Assembly (NCBI RefSeq): GCF_003130705.1
Contig: NZ_CP021354.1
Location: 5,270,001 to 5,334,000, forward strand
Length of the DNA stretch: 64,000 bases
Direction: 5' to 3'
Source of the DNA: Rhodococcus oxybenzonivorans
GTDB lineage: Bacteria; Actinomycetota; Actinomycetes; Mycobacteriales; Mycobacteriaceae
The number at the start of each line of letters is the position of its first letter. The stretch's first letter is position 1. A program made the translations under genes and the position numbers. Of this stretch, positions 42,333-51,093 are shown piece after piece. The notes under the pieces were generated by a model, which saw only the letters and a program-made list of their open reading frames with translations, searched no databases and had not been told where the DNA came from.

Positions 42333-42348
42333 GAGTAGCCGACTACTC
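42333..42348 (-). promoter_or_regulatory. Shared palindrome, copy 4 (lipase-CHAT operon)
   Basis: GAGTAGCCGACTACTC, perfect arms, extended by one further base pair on each side (C/G). It overlaps the stop of the LAL 3 gene and lies about 81 bp upstream of the lipase ATG. Confidence 0.7.
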
Positions 42349-44973
42349 GTTTTTAGTTGGTCGTGTCGTGAGGTTCATCAACTGGGCGAGCTCGTTACGG
42401 TCCGCGACCCCAAGCTTGATGCACGCGCGGTAAATGTGTCCCTCGACGGTTCGGACCGACAGGAAGAGACGGTCGGCGATGTGCCGGTTCGACAATCCTG
42501 CCGCGACCATTGATGCGATCTCACGTTCGCGAATCGTGAGCGGCAGTGGATGTGCGGCCTCCACGAGAGCAGGAGACAACATCCGGTCGCATTCGTCCGC
42601 CAGTGCTGCCGCCGTGGCGGCGCACTCGACCGAGAGTCGTTTGATGTCCGCGCGGAGGAAGGCGATCGCGGCCTGCGCATAGGCATCGGCGGCATCGGGA
42701 AGTGCACCGACCGTTCGAAATCTGTCCGCTGCCGCCGCCAACCCGGGTCCGTCGGAGGAGGCTGACGCGGATGCTTGTGCGGCCGCGATTCGGACGAGTT
42801 CGCCGTCGCACTGTTCGGCAAGGGCCGCCAGTCGCGGAGCAGTGGAATGGTCACCGAATCGAGTGGCAAGGTGCAGTGCGGCCGCCTCGACACCGAACTG
42901 TCCCGCAGCTGCTGCTGATTCGGCGGCGGACCGTGCGAGCGCGATGGCCTGCGAAGTCTCACCCTGAGCCGCGGCGAGCCACGCGGCAGACAGTTCGAGT
43001 TGGGGCCCGAACACTGCCACGTGCCGGCCACTGCGGGCTCGCGCCTCCGAGACGACGCGCTGTCCCTCGTGGATGCGGCCGAGCACGGCGTATGTCTGCC
43101 CCAGGGCAATATAGGCAGGGACGCTCCAGGACACTGCGTCGGCGGTGTCGCCCACGTCGAGTGCTGCGATCGCCTGTTCGAGGCGCTGGGCCGCGGCGGT
43201 GAACCGTCCGCGGACGAGTTCGACCGTCCCGACCAGGATATTTGCCAGTCCCCACGCCAGGTAGCGGCCACTCGACGCGAAGGCGAGATACTGTTCGGCT
43301 CGGCGCTGCGCCCGGTCGAAGTGCCCGGTCATGGTCAAGGCCAGAATCTCGCCGTGCCCGGCGGGAAAGCGCAGCAATCCGTCGATCTGTTCGGCAACGG
43401 CCGCGCTCCGCGCCGCCAACGCGGGAACCTCGTCGCCGCGTCCCATCAACGCCAGCGCCAGTCCCCCGCCGAAGAACGCCCATTCGACCGCCCACGGCCG
43501 CTCCGAGGCGAGAACAGCGCACGCGGCGTCCACCGCCTCCTGCGGTCGATTCTCGAAGACCGCGCACACAGATCCGATGCCCTCGACCACCGGAAGGAGA
43601 CTCGGTTTGGTAACACGCTCGCGTAGCACTGCGAGGACGTCGTCCGCCTTCTCCGAATCGCCGAGTGCCCAGAAGAGGTTCGCGATGCGTGATGTCCCCC
43701 AGCGCACCAACTGCGCCTGAGTCAACGAGTCGGGGGAGAATGCGAGCAACAGTGCCTCGGCTTCGGCCGCGTGCCCCTGCCACAGCAATGCCCGGGCAAG
43801 GAGGTCGGCCGCTCCGAAATCACCGGTTTCTTCGAACGCTGCACGTGCCAGTCGTTCGCCGAGCGGGACGTTGGCCAGTCCGATGGCATCCGCAGCCGCC
43901 GACGCGAGCAGCGCCGGGTCGACGGAGTGGTCGCTGTCGAGTGCAAGCTCGGCGAGACGTATCCGATGCGCCGCACCCGTCACTGCGCCATTACTGAGCT
44001 CTTGCACCAACTTCCCGCGTAACCGGCGTCCTGCCGCACGACCGACCCGTCGGCGAATCACCTCGGCGAAGAGCGGATGGGTGTAGCGCACATCGAGATG
44101 GTGTCGTTCTTCGACGATCCTGACCAAGCCGCGTCGTTCCGCCTCTTCCACTGCGTTTTCACCGGCGAGAGCACACAGAACATCGAGATCGAGCGGTTCG
44201 CAGAAGGTCAGCAGTTGAAGCGCGTGCAGCACGTCGGACGGGATCTTTTCGATCCTGGTTTCCAGCAGCGACGCGAGCTCGGAGGTGATCGCGGCGCGAC
44301 CCCGCAGCTGCCAGACACCGCCGGACCGGCGGAGTGTCCCCGCTTCCAGCGCGCCCTCGACGAGATGCCGGACAAACAGGGCGTTGCCCCCCGACGCCTC
44401 CCAGATCATGTCGGCACTCAGCCCCTCGAGCGGGCCGTCCAACACGGACTCGACCAGTTCGATGCTCTGCTCCCGCGTGAACGGCATCAATTCCAGCCGA
44501 AGAAGGTGCCCGTCCTTCCACAGGGACGTGATCGCGTCGGGCACGGTCTCACCGCTCCGGACGGTCGCGACGATATTGACCACCCGATCGAGGGCCAGTT
44601 GGTGCAGGAATGTCGCCGAGAGCTGATCGAGCAGGTGGGCGTCGTCGACACCGATCACCATGTCCTGGTGGGTGTCGCCGTCGTGAATGAGGGCCTGCCG
44701 TGCCGTGGACAGTAGCGTGACCGGATCCCGGGAGGTCGACGCGCCGACCAGATGAGCAAAAACGCCGAGCGGGATGCTTCGGGCTGATTCCGTCCCGGCA
44801 ACCCAGCGCACCTCGCCGGGCAGTGATTCGGTCGCGAACCTGGCGAGGGTGGTTTTCCCCACGCCGGGATCGCCGGTAAGGACCACCCCGCAACACTCGG
44901 ACCGGGCCTTCAGCGACGCGGTGATGGCGTCGAACTCGGCTTGTCTTCGAATCAGGGGCCACCTCTGACTCAT
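42343..44973 (-). CDS. Large ATP-binding LuxR-family (LAL) regulator 3
   Basis: 876 aa. Walker A GDPGVGKTT (about residue 35), Walker B IGVDDAHLLD (about 107), long TPR-like helical middle, C-terminal LuxR HTH (LTIREREIASMVAAGLSNRH then IADRLFLSVRTVEGHIYRACIKL, about 808-860). Clearly paralogous throughout to LAL 1 and LAL 2. It lies immediately upstream of the lipase-CHAT operon on the same strand, and the operator of that operon overlaps its stop codon. Confidence 0.9.
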   Translation of the reverse strand: MSQRWPLIRRQAEFDAITASLKARSECCGVVLTGDPGVGKTTLARFATESLPGEVRWVAGTESARSIPLGVFAHLVGASTSRDPVTLLSTARQALIHDGDTHQDMVIGVDDAHLLDQLSATFLHQLALDRVVNIVATVRSGETVPDAITSLWKDGHLLRLELMPFTREQSIELVESVLDGPLEGLSADMIWEASGGNALFVRHLVEGALEAGTLRRSGGVWQLRGRAAITSELASLLETRIEKIPSDVLHALQLLTFCEPLDLDVLCALAGENAVEEAERRGLVRIVEERHHLDVRYTHPLFAEVIRRRVGRAAGRRLRGKLVQELSNGAVTGAAHRIRLAELALDSDHSVDPALLASAAADAIGLANVPLGERLARAAFEETGDFGAADLLARALLWQGHAAEAEALLLAFSPDSLTQAQLVRWGTSRIANLFWALGDSEKADDVLAVLRERVTKPSLLPVVEGIGSVCAVFENRPQEAVDAACAVLASERPWAVEWAFFGGGLALALMGRGDEVPALAARSAAVAEQIDGLLRFPAGHGEILALTMTGHFDRAQRRAEQYLAFASSGRYLAWGLANILVGTVELVRGRFTAAAQRLEQAIAALDVGDTADAVSWSVPAYIALGQTYAVLGRIHEGQRVVSEARARSGRHVAVFGPQLELSAAWLAAAQGETSQAIALARSAAESAAAAGQFGVEAAALHLATRFGDHSTAPRLAALAEQCDGELVRIAAAQASASASSDGPGLAAAADRFRTVGALPDAADAYAQAAIAFLRADIKRLSVECAATAAALADECDRMLSPALVEAAHPLPLTIREREIASMVAAGLSNRHIADRLFLSVRTVEGHIYRACIKLGVADRNELAQLMNLTTRPTKNE

Positions 44974-44985
44974 TCTCGAAGTCTA
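44974..44985 (-). promoter_or_regulatory. -10 element giving a leaderless LAL 3 transcript
   Basis: On the minus strand TAGACT (44985-44980), six bases, ATG 44973; no ribosome site. Identical layout to LAL 2. Confidence 0.55.
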
Positions 44986-45080
44986 GTTTGTCGACGCCCT
45001 CGTTCTCAGCCCCTCCGCTGCAATTCATAACGAATGTACGGTCTCATTACGACCTCGTCTGGCACCTATACACAGAGAAC

Positions 45081-45096
45081 AGGTAGTCCACTACCC
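45081..45096 (+). promoter_or_regulatory. Shared palindrome, copy 5 (45172 gene)
   Basis: AGGTAGTCCACTACCC: GGTA and TACC arms around GTCCAC, the weakest but most isolated copy. TACATT at 45111-45116 could be the -10. About 84 bp upstream of the start at 45172. Confidence 0.55.
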
Positions 45097-45171
45097 ATGA
45101 TCCGAGTGGGTACATTCGGCAGACTGGACTCAGGACCCCGCAGAGGGACTTCTGAGGTGCAGGAGATGGTC

Positions 45172-45594
45172 ATGAACACTCTGCCTGAGCGAATCTCCAG
45201 TAACACGGAGCGGCCGGCCGGCCGCGCCGCTTACCGTGAAACCTGCTCGGCTCCATGGATACTCGACCAGTCGATACGACTGGGCGACAACGACGCACGA
45301 CTGATCGTCGTCCGGGACGAGTACACCGATACGAGTTACCTCGCGCTGCTCGTCGGCAACGTGACCGGTAGTGCGCCCGTCACCGTGCGAGCAGTCGACG
45401 AGGAGGCCCTACTCATCGAGGGCAGCCGCACCATGTTTCCGGAAATTTTGATCGGCGTTGCCGAGTCACCGAGCGCCTCCGACATCGGCCGTCGGTATCT
45501 CGAATGCCGGACGGCCGTCGAGGGGTCACTCCGATCGACGATCGACTCGATCGGAGTGCACTCGGTGATCGCCGAATGGAACGCGCGGGCGTGA
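45172..45594 (+). CDS. 140-aa protein of unknown function in the LuxR regulon
   Basis: ATG 45172 is preferred because AGGAG lies 6 bases upstream; ATG 45166 is in frame but too close. The protein appears to be a compact beta-rich domain (RLGDNDARLIVVRDEYTDT, then YLALLVGN) with a helical C-terminus. No cysteine-rich, nuclease or protease motif and no membrane segment. No family recognised. Only its promoter palindrome connects it with the effector genes; immunity or accessory protein is a possibility. Confidence 0.6.
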   Translation: MNTLPERISSNTERPAGRAAYRETCSAPWILDQSIRLGDNDARLIVVRDEYTDTSYLALLVGNVTGSAPVTVRAVDEEALLIEGSRTMFPEILIGVAESPSASDIGRRYLECRTAVEGSLRSTIDSIGVHSVIAEWNARA

Positions 45595-45607
45595 GGGCCG
45601 CGCTCGC

Positions 45608-46177
45608 TCAGTCCTGCGCGAAGTTCAGGTACGCCTTGGACGGGGTCGGCCCCCGCTGCCCCTGATACTTGGAGCCCGCGGCCGAGCTGCCGTACGGGTG
45701 CTCCGCCGCGCTCGACAACCGCAGAAGGCACAGCTGCCCGATCTTCATTCCCGGCCAGAGCGTGATGGGCAGGTTCGCCACATTGGACAGCTCCAAGGTG
45801 ATGTGGCCGTTGAACCCGGGATCGATGAACCCGGCGGTCGAATGCGTGAGCAGACCCAGGCGACCGAGCGACGACTTGCCCTCGAGTCGCCCGGCAAGGT
45901 CGTCGGGCAGCGAACACACCTCGAGCGTGGAGCCGAGAACGAACTCGCCGGGATGCAGAACGAAGGGCTCTCCCTCGGCCGGTTCGACAAGCGTTGTCAG
46001 CTCGTCCTGGCGCTGAGCTGGGTCGATATGGGTGTAGCGGGTGTTGTTGAACACCCGGAACAAGCTGTCGAGGCGCACATCCACGCTCGAAGGCTGAACC
46101 ATGGAGGGATCGAACGGGTCGATGCCCAGACGTCCAGCGGAAACTTCGGCACGGAGATCGCGGTCGGAGAGAAGCAC
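45608..46177 (-). CDS. dcd: dCTP deaminase
   Basis: 189 aa. Converts dCTP towards dUMP/dUTP for thymidylate synthesis. Family signatures are [32 protein letters not shown] (with the Ser/Arg active-site segment), the catalytic Glu region [17 protein letters not shown] and the [12 protein letters not shown] tail that closes over the nucleotide. Full length. The actinobacterial enzyme is often bifunctional (deaminase plus dUTPase), which cannot be decided by eye. Confidence 0.96.
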   Translation of the reverse strand: MLLSDRDLRAEVSAGRLGIDPFDPSMVQPSSVDVRLDSLFRVFNNTRYTHIDPAQRQDELTTLVEPAEGEPFVLHPGEFVLGSTLEVCSLPDDLAGRLEGKSSLGRLGLLTHSTAGFIDPGFNGHITLELSNVANLPITLWPGMKIGQLCLLRLSSAAEHPYGSSAAGSKYQGQRGPTPSKAYLNFAQD

Positions 46178-46194
46178 AGGTAGAGGTTAACGGG

Positions 46195-46833
46195 TCAGCG
46201 GGTGTGGATTGCCATCGAGAGCAGCAGATCGGTGCAGGTGTTCACGAGGTCTTCCTCGGGCAGTGTCACGGTGCCGTTCAACCAGGCCGTCAGCGTCTGC
46301 GCCAGGCCGCCGACCATGAAATGCGCGGCAAGGTCGAGGCGGGGACTCTCCGCCACCTCGTAGAACCCGACGGTCTGCTTGGTCACGAGGCCGGCGAACA
46401 GTCGTGAACTGTCGAGCCGTCGCTGCGCCAGGACCTCGCTCGACTGCGCCACGGAGAACATGAGGCGGCCGTGCCGGGGATCTTCGGCGACCGCACGGAC
46501 GATGTTGCTTACGCCTGCTTCGACGATCTCGCGTTCGCCCGGCCCCGCCGTCGACACAGCTTCCAACGTGCTGGTGGCGATGCGTTGCACGACATGGTCG
46601 TAGACGGCGACGATCAGCGCGTCCCGGTCGGTGAAGCTTTCGTAGAAGTAGCGAGTGGCCAGTCCGGCCCGCTTACAGACTCCGCGCACCGACAGCGTGT
46701 GGTCGCCGTCGTCGCTGCCCAGTAGGTCGAGTCCGGCCTCGATCAGCTGCGCGCGACGCTCGGCGCGGCGCGCATCGCCCTCCTGACCGCCATACATGCG
46801 ACCACCTGTCGAACCTGACGGTGCCGTAACCAT
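46195..46833 (-). CDS. TetR-family repressor
   Basis: 212 aa, or 200 aa if ATG 46797 is used. The N-terminal HTH contains VRGVCKRAGLATRYFYESFTD; the C-terminal helical domain would bind a hydrophobic ligand. It is divergent from the DUF2236 gene across a 95-bp gap with a candidate operator, so it probably controls that gene and itself. Confidence 0.85.
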   Translation of the reverse strand: MVTAPSGSTGGRMYGGQEGDARRAERRAQLIEAGLDLLGSDDGDHTLSVRGVCKRAGLATRYFYESFTDRDALIVAVYDHVVQRIATSTLEAVSTAGPGEREIVEAGVSNIVRAVAEDPRHGRLMFSVAQSSEVLAQRRLDSSRLFAGLVTKQTVGFYEVAESPRLDLAAHFMVGGLAQTLTAWLNGTVTLPEEDLVNTCTDLLLSMAIHTR

Positions 46834-46867
46834 GGCGACTATCTTTCCACCGAACTCTGGACGACGA

Positions 46868-46877
46868 ACATATATGT
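46868..46877. promoter_or_regulatory. Candidate TetR operator
   Basis: ACATATATGT, a perfect 10-bp palindrome in the gap between the divergent TetR and DUF2236 genes. Short, and AT-rich against a GC-rich background; it could also include the -10 element. Confidence 0.35.
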
Positions 46878-46928
46878 GAGTACGGTCGTATTCAGATCAC
46901 TTCCCGTGGATGGACAACAGGAGCAACT

Positions 46929-47753
46929 ATGTCGACGTCACTCGAGGCACCCGACCGTCTCGACCAGGTCATGGACGGTGCCGGCTTACTGGCGGGCGCT
47001 GCCAACATCATCATGCAGTTGGCGCATCCCGGGGTCGGGTACGGCGTGTACGAGAGTCGGGTCGAGAGCGGGCAGCTCTTCCGGCATCCGTTCAAACGAT
47101 CACGCACCACGCTGACCTACCTCGTGGTCGCCGCAAAGGGCACCGACGAGGAGAAAGCCGTCTTCCGTCGAGGGGTCGACCGTGCCCACGCCAAAGTGCG
47201 GTCCACCGCAGACAGCCCGGTCCAGTACAACGCTTTCGATCCCGAACTGCAGCTGTGGGTAGCCGCCTGCATCTACCGCGGATTCGAGGACGTCACCCGA
47301 GCCCTGCACGGCGACCTCTCCCCCGAGGCATCCGCTTTCTTCTACAAGCAAGGCGCCACTTTCGGCACCACCCTGCAAGTCCCACCGGAGATGTGGCCGG
47401 CCGACCGCGCCGCCTTCGAGGAGTACTGGAACCGTTCGCTGGCCAACGTGTCGATCGACGACACCATCCGCGAACACGTCCTCTCCATCGCACGGCTCGA
47501 ATTTCTACCCACAATCATCTCGCGCCTCTTCGGCCCGATGAACCTGTTCTTCACCAGAGGCTTCCTCCCCCAGCACTTCCGCGACGAAATGCAGCTGACG
47601 TGGAGCGAGAAGGACCAGCGACGATTCGACCGCATCCTCCGGACCATCGGCGCCGTCAGCCGTCGCCTGCCCAACGCCCTGCGCGAACTCCCCTACAACC
47701 TGCTCATGCGCGACCTGCGGTGGCGAATCAAGTCCGGCCGGCCACTCGTCTGA
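46929..47753 (+). CDS. DUF2236 / MpaB-type oxygenase-family protein
   Basis: 274 aa, ATG after GGAGCAACT. Helical protein of the DUF2236 (ER-bound oxygenase MpaB/Lcp) superfamily: IIMQLAHPGVGYGVYES near the N-terminus with the conserved His, RGVDRAHAKV with another His, and DPELQLWVAACIYRGFE. Members use haem or act on lipophilic substrates; the role of short actinobacterial members is unknown. Probably controlled by the divergent TetR. Confidence 0.8.
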   Translation: MSTSLEAPDRLDQVMDGAGLLAGAANIIMQLAHPGVGYGVYESRVESGQLFRHPFKRSRTTLTYLVVAAKGTDEEKAVFRRGVDRAHAKVRSTADSPVQYNAFDPELQLWVAACIYRGFEDVTRALHGDLSPEASAFFYKQGATFGTTLQVPPEMWPADRAAFEEYWNRSLANVSIDDTIREHVLSIARLEFLPTIISRLFGPMNLFFTRGFLPQHFRDEMQLTWSEKDQRRFDRILRTIGAVSRRLPNALRELPYNLLMRDLRWRIKSGRPLV

Positions 47754-47849
47754 GCATCGGCGTGTGCGCCTCCAGCAAGACTGTCACCATCTGCTAATGT
47801 TTGCCCCGCAGGGTGTTGGGCCTGCCTACGGGCGCCCAATATCATGCGC

Positions 47850-47923
47850 GCCGATGTAGTTCAATGGCAGAACATCAGCTTCCCAAGCTGAATACGCGGG
47901 TTCGATTCCCGTCATCGGCTCCA
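47850..47923 (+). tRNA. tRNA-Gly(CCC)
   Basis: Acceptor stem GCCGATG pairs perfectly with CATCGGC; encoded CCA at 47921-47923; anticodon loop TTCCCAA on a TCAGC/GCTGA stem gives anticodon CCC; T arm GCGGGTTCGATTCCCGT. Its 3' part serves as the attachment site of the 13-kb element and remains intact after integration. Confidence 0.96.
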
Positions 47924-47924
47924 C
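47879..47924 (+). repeat. Left attachment site (attL), 46-bp core
   Basis: Starts CTTCCCAAGCTGAATACG and ends ATCGGCTCCAC, identical to 61095-61140. It covers the anticodon loop to one base past the CCA of tRNA-Gly, so the tRNA gene is regenerated on this side. Confidence 0.93.
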
Positions 47925-47979
47925 CAGAAAATATCGTTGACCAGGCATTACTTCGGTGAATTGACTCAGCGGAAACCAC

Positions 47980-49164
47980 TCAAGATTTTTCTGTCACAGG
48001 GTGTGTCACAGCAGCCCCGAAGACGCTTGCCGCTTGCAACAGGGCCTCGTCCTGACTATGCGCGTAGACCTGCATCGTAAACGCGGCGCTAGAGTGCCCG
48101 ATCCACTGCGCGATCACAGCCACGGGGACACCCTGAAGGTGCATCGTGGTCGCCGCCGTGTGCCGTGCGTCGTGAAGCCTGATCGGCCTGACCCCTGCCG
48201 TGATGGTGATGTCGCGCCAGTACCTCGAGAGGACCGCCGGCGAGTATGGCTGCCCAACCTCATTCGAGACGACATAGCTGCCGTCGCCCACATAGTCGAC
48301 GCCGAGATTCGCCTTCTCCCCCACCTGCCGTTCCCGTGCATCGACGAGAACTTGCCGCAATCGGGTGGGAATGGGCAGTACCCGGCGTGACGCTTTGGAC
48401 TTCGGCGCACCTTCAGTCGTTCGCCCGCCCGCCGAGGTCCTGGTGTTCGTGATCGCCAACAGGTTCTTGTCCAGGTCGACGTCCGCCCAGCGGAGTCCGC
48501 AGATTTCACCGCGCCGTAAGCCGCACAGGGCGAGGTGCCAGGCTTGCCCATTGCGGTCCCGATCCGCGGCGGTGAGCAGTTTCTCTACCTCGTCTGGCGT
48601 GAAGGTTTTCATCTCTACGTGGTCGACCTCGAGTGCGTCGACACCATCCGCGACATTGCGCATCACCAGTCCTTGCTTGCGTGCGTCGTCGAGCACCTGA
48701 TGCACGGCAAGGATCGTTTTGTTGACGGACCGTGCGGACCACGGCTTCCGAACCCTGCCTGCGGCGGTCACGGTGCCACCGTCGCGAAGTCTGCGGATCA
48801 TCTCGTCGATGTGACTCTTCTTGATCTGCTGAACTTTCAGGTCGCCGAACAGCTGGCGAAGCGGCTGTAGATCGTATTCGAGCTTGCTCAATGATGTTGG
48901 GCGCAGTCGGTGCCGCCCGTTGAGGTAGTCGGCGCACACTTTGTCGACGGTGTGAATGTTGCGGGTGGTGTACTCACCATTGCCGACCTTTGACGTGATC
49001 TCGCTGTACGCGGTGCGCACTTCCTTCTCTGTCCTGAACCGCTTCCGGGTTTGACGGCGCTTACCCGTGTCGGGGTCCGGTCCGGCGTCCACGATCAGTT
49101 CGTACCGGGTTGCACCGCTGGGCAGGGTGATTTTGCGAACCCCTGGCGGTAGCCGTCTACTCAT
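47980..49164 (-). CDS. int: Tyrosine-type site-specific integrase
   Basis: 394 aa. N-terminal SAM-like core-binding domain (about 65-165, TVDKVCADYLNGRH) and C-terminal catalytic domain with the RHRY set: Arg in CGLRRGEICGLRW, LHDARH giving His and Arg, GHSS, and the nucleophile Tyr in MQVYAHS. Length and motifs match tRNA-targeting actinobacterial integrases. It lies 55 bp inside attL, transcribed towards it. Its ATG overlaps the stop of the Xre gene by 8 bases. Confidence 0.96.
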   Translation of the reverse strand: MSRRLPPGVRKITLPSGATRYELIVDAGPDPDTGKRRQTRKRFRTEKEVRTAYSEITSKVGNGEYTTRNIHTVDKVCADYLNGRHRLRPTSLSKLEYDLQPLRQLFGDLKVQQIKKSHIDEMIRRLRDGGTVTAAGRVRKPWSARSVNKTILAVHQVLDDARKQGLVMRNVADGVDALEVDHVEMKTFTPDEVEKLLTAADRDRNGQAWHLALCGLRRGEICGLRWADVDLDKNLLAITNTRTSAGGRTTEGAPKSKASRRVLPIPTRLRQVLVDARERQVGEKANLGVDYVGDGSYVVSNEVGQPYSPAVLSRYWRDITITAGVRPIRLHDARHTAATTMHLQGVPVAVIAQWIGHSSAAFTMQVYAHSQDEALLQAASVFGAAVTHPVTEKS

Positions 49165-49789
49165 CGTCGACCTTCAACCCACCCGCGCGCATGTCCAGAA
49201 CCAGCTCATACAGATTTTCAAGGCGCAGCGTAAGCTCGCGCTCCCAGTTCTCTTTGAGCCGCGGGTTGTTGGTGTCTTTGATGCGCCGCTCAGCACCATC
49301 GGTGTCGTCACGGATGGACTGCAACCGCTTCGATTGGATCAGCGGGAGTGCATTCGCCTTCCACGCTTCTACTTGAGTGAGCCACGACTGGTAGTCGGCT
49401 TCATCGTCTAGCAATGGCAGCCCGGCTTCGCCTGCGAACCACCGCGCGGCTTCGACTGACCGAACATAACGCGCAGGTAGCACCTCTACTTGACCATCAG
49501 CGAGGTCTGGGTACATCAGCTGGACGGGCGGTACCTCAAGAGCTGCCGCGAGGACCGAGAGTTCAGCAACGTCCATCTTCCCCGACCTGCCCCCCGATTC
49601 GAGTTTGGCGATGGCGGCCCTTGTGAGTGGGTAGCCGAGGTCCTCGGTCTCTTCGGATAGGCGGAGCGCTGACCACCCTTTTGCCTTCCGCAGTGCTTGT
49701 ACCTCTTGCCCGATGCGTTCGGCTCGCCGCTGAGCCCACTCGCGTGCTGTGACGGAACCGCGTGTATCTGGCTCAGAAGTGTTCGGCAT
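49157..49789 (-). CDS. Xre-family repressor of the element
   Basis: 210 aa. HTH_3-type domain at about residues 27-90 (LRKAKGWSALRLSEETEDLG, then TRAAIAKLESG), followed by an acidic helical C-terminal region. Divergent from the excisionase and coupled to the integrase by overlap, the position expected for the master repressor that holds the element quiescent. Confidence 0.85.
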   Translation of the reverse strand: MPNTSEPDTRGSVTAREWAQRRAERIGQEVQALRKAKGWSALRLSEETEDLGYPLTRAAIAKLESGGRSGKMDVAELSVLAAALEVPPVQLMYPDLADGQVEVLPARYVRSVEAARWFAGEAGLPLLDDEADYQSWLTQVEAWKANALPLIQSKRLQSIRDDTDGAERRIKDTNNPRLKENWERELTLRLENLYELVLDMRAGGLKVDDE

Positions 49790-50000
49790 AGCAGCAATTC
49801 TAGGTGAATGCGTTCTGCAGTGCGTCGAACGTGCGACACGCCGGAGACGGTCCGGAGCCTAGGACCGTTTGTGATTCACCTGCGAGCTTTCATCAAAGTT
49901 GCTCGCAACATCTCGGGATAAGTGTTTCCGTCGGCCACTAGGTGTACTGTGCTGGATAGCAGCAGACAATACGAGTGCTGTACCGGACAGAGGATACGAG

Positions 50001-50189
50001 ATGCAGAACAAGCTGAATACCATCACAGAAACCCTCGATCGTGTGGCTGTGAGCCGCTCGAAGCTGTACGAACTGATGGATGCTGGCGACATTCGGTCGG
50101 TCAAGGTCGGGAAGCGGCGACTGATCTCGGATGCCGCGATCAATGACTGGATTGCTGGCCTTGAGGCCAAGAGCGGTAACGCAGCGTGA
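50001..50189 (+). CDS. xis: Excisionase-like HTH protein
   Basis: 62 aa, ATG after GAGGATACGAG. Winged-helix excisionase/MerR-like fold: ITETLDRVAVSRSKLYELMD, AGDIRSVKVGKRRLI, DAAINDWIAGLE. Divergent from the repressor and first gene of the rightward operon. The 211-bp gap between them has a GTTGC-TC-GCAAC dyad (49898-49909) as a candidate operator. Confidence 0.85.
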   Translation: MQNKLNTITETLDRVAVSRSKLYELMDAGDIRSVKVGKRRLISDAAINDWIAGLEAKSGNAA

Positions 50190-50350
50190 CCACGTCTGCG
50201 GTACTTGACGCCCTCACCGAATACCTGGGCGGCGACCAGAGACGTGTTCACCGACTCTTCGGTGCCCTCGCAGTCGACCACCCCGACGAACTGCTCCACG
50301 CCATCCACGTAGCCGAGAACCTCCCCACGAAGGAAACCCCCAATGTCTGA
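50186..50350 (+). CDS. 54-aa protein of the element
   Basis: GTG start overlapping the xis stop (GTGA) and a stop overlapping the next ATG by 8 bases, so it is translationally coupled on both sides. Acidic helical product (VLDALTEYLGGDQRRVHRLF, then DELLHAIHVAENLP). No family recognised. Confidence 0.65.
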   Translation: MTTSAVLDALTEYLGGDQRRVHRLFGALAVDHPDELLHAIHVAENLPTKETPNV

Positions 50351-50984
50351 TCTCTTCGACGTCCTGATTGCCGAAACCTTCGACACCGTGACGTGGCTAC
50401 GGGAGAAGGCCCTCACCCCGAAGGCGCGCGCCTACGACCCCGATGGACTCCCCGCCACAAGCGGCCCGAGGTCCACGCCGCCGCTCGACATCGACGTTCT
50501 GCACCAGTCCGACACCGAAGCCGCGATCATTGCCAGGTGGGCACTGCACTTCGGTGCCATGCAGCACGATGCACCATTGCTGCCGGTGGGGTTCTGGTAC
50601 TCGCAGTCGGGCGAACCGTGCGGCTTGCGGACGGATGGCATGTCGGCGCTCGGACAGGTCGTCGACTGGTTCAACGAGAACCGGGCATGGATTGAGGTGC
50701 ACCCGCGGGCGGTTCTGTTCGGCGCCGAGCTGCGGATGGCGCGTGATCTGTCGGAGAAGGTGCTGGGTTTGTCGGCGCGGTGGATCACGGCCGCGGAAGC
50801 GTCGCGGTTGGTGGACAGGTCGGTTGAGCAGATCACGAAGTGGCGTCAGGCCGGTGATGTCGTCGACAACGGTCGCATGGGTGCTGAACGCCGCTACGAC
50901 CGTGATTCTGTGTTGCATTGCAGGGATCAGAAGTTGGCCTGCCAGAAGGCATCCCAGCGTAAACCCGCAGGTCAGTTGGTGTAG
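50343..50984 (+). CDS. Phage-type protein with C-terminal HTH
   Basis: 213 aa. N-terminal 150 residues unrecognised (FGAMQHDAPLLPVGFWYSQS). Residues about 145-190 look like a helix-turn-helix (RWITAAEASRLVDRSVEQIT, KWRQAGDV). Early-operon position suggests a regulatory role, which is inference. Confidence 0.65.
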   Translation: MSDLFDVLIAETFDTVTWLREKALTPKARAYDPDGLPATSGPRSTPPLDIDVLHQSDTEAAIIARWALHFGAMQHDAPLLPVGFWYSQSGEPCGLRTDGMSALGQVVDWFNENRAWIEVHPRAVLFGAELRMARDLSEKVLGLSARWITAAEASRLVDRSVEQITKWRQAGDVVDNGRMGAERRYDRDSVLHCRDQKLACQKASQRKPAGQLV

Positions 50985-51093
50985 CGTGCCCGCTTGGTAG
51001 AGTTAGAAGTGTCGGGCATCGTACCCGCATTCCTCTTGGTTCGCAAGAGCCATATTCCTATCCCTCAGCATCAAACAATGAAAGGGGCGCGCC

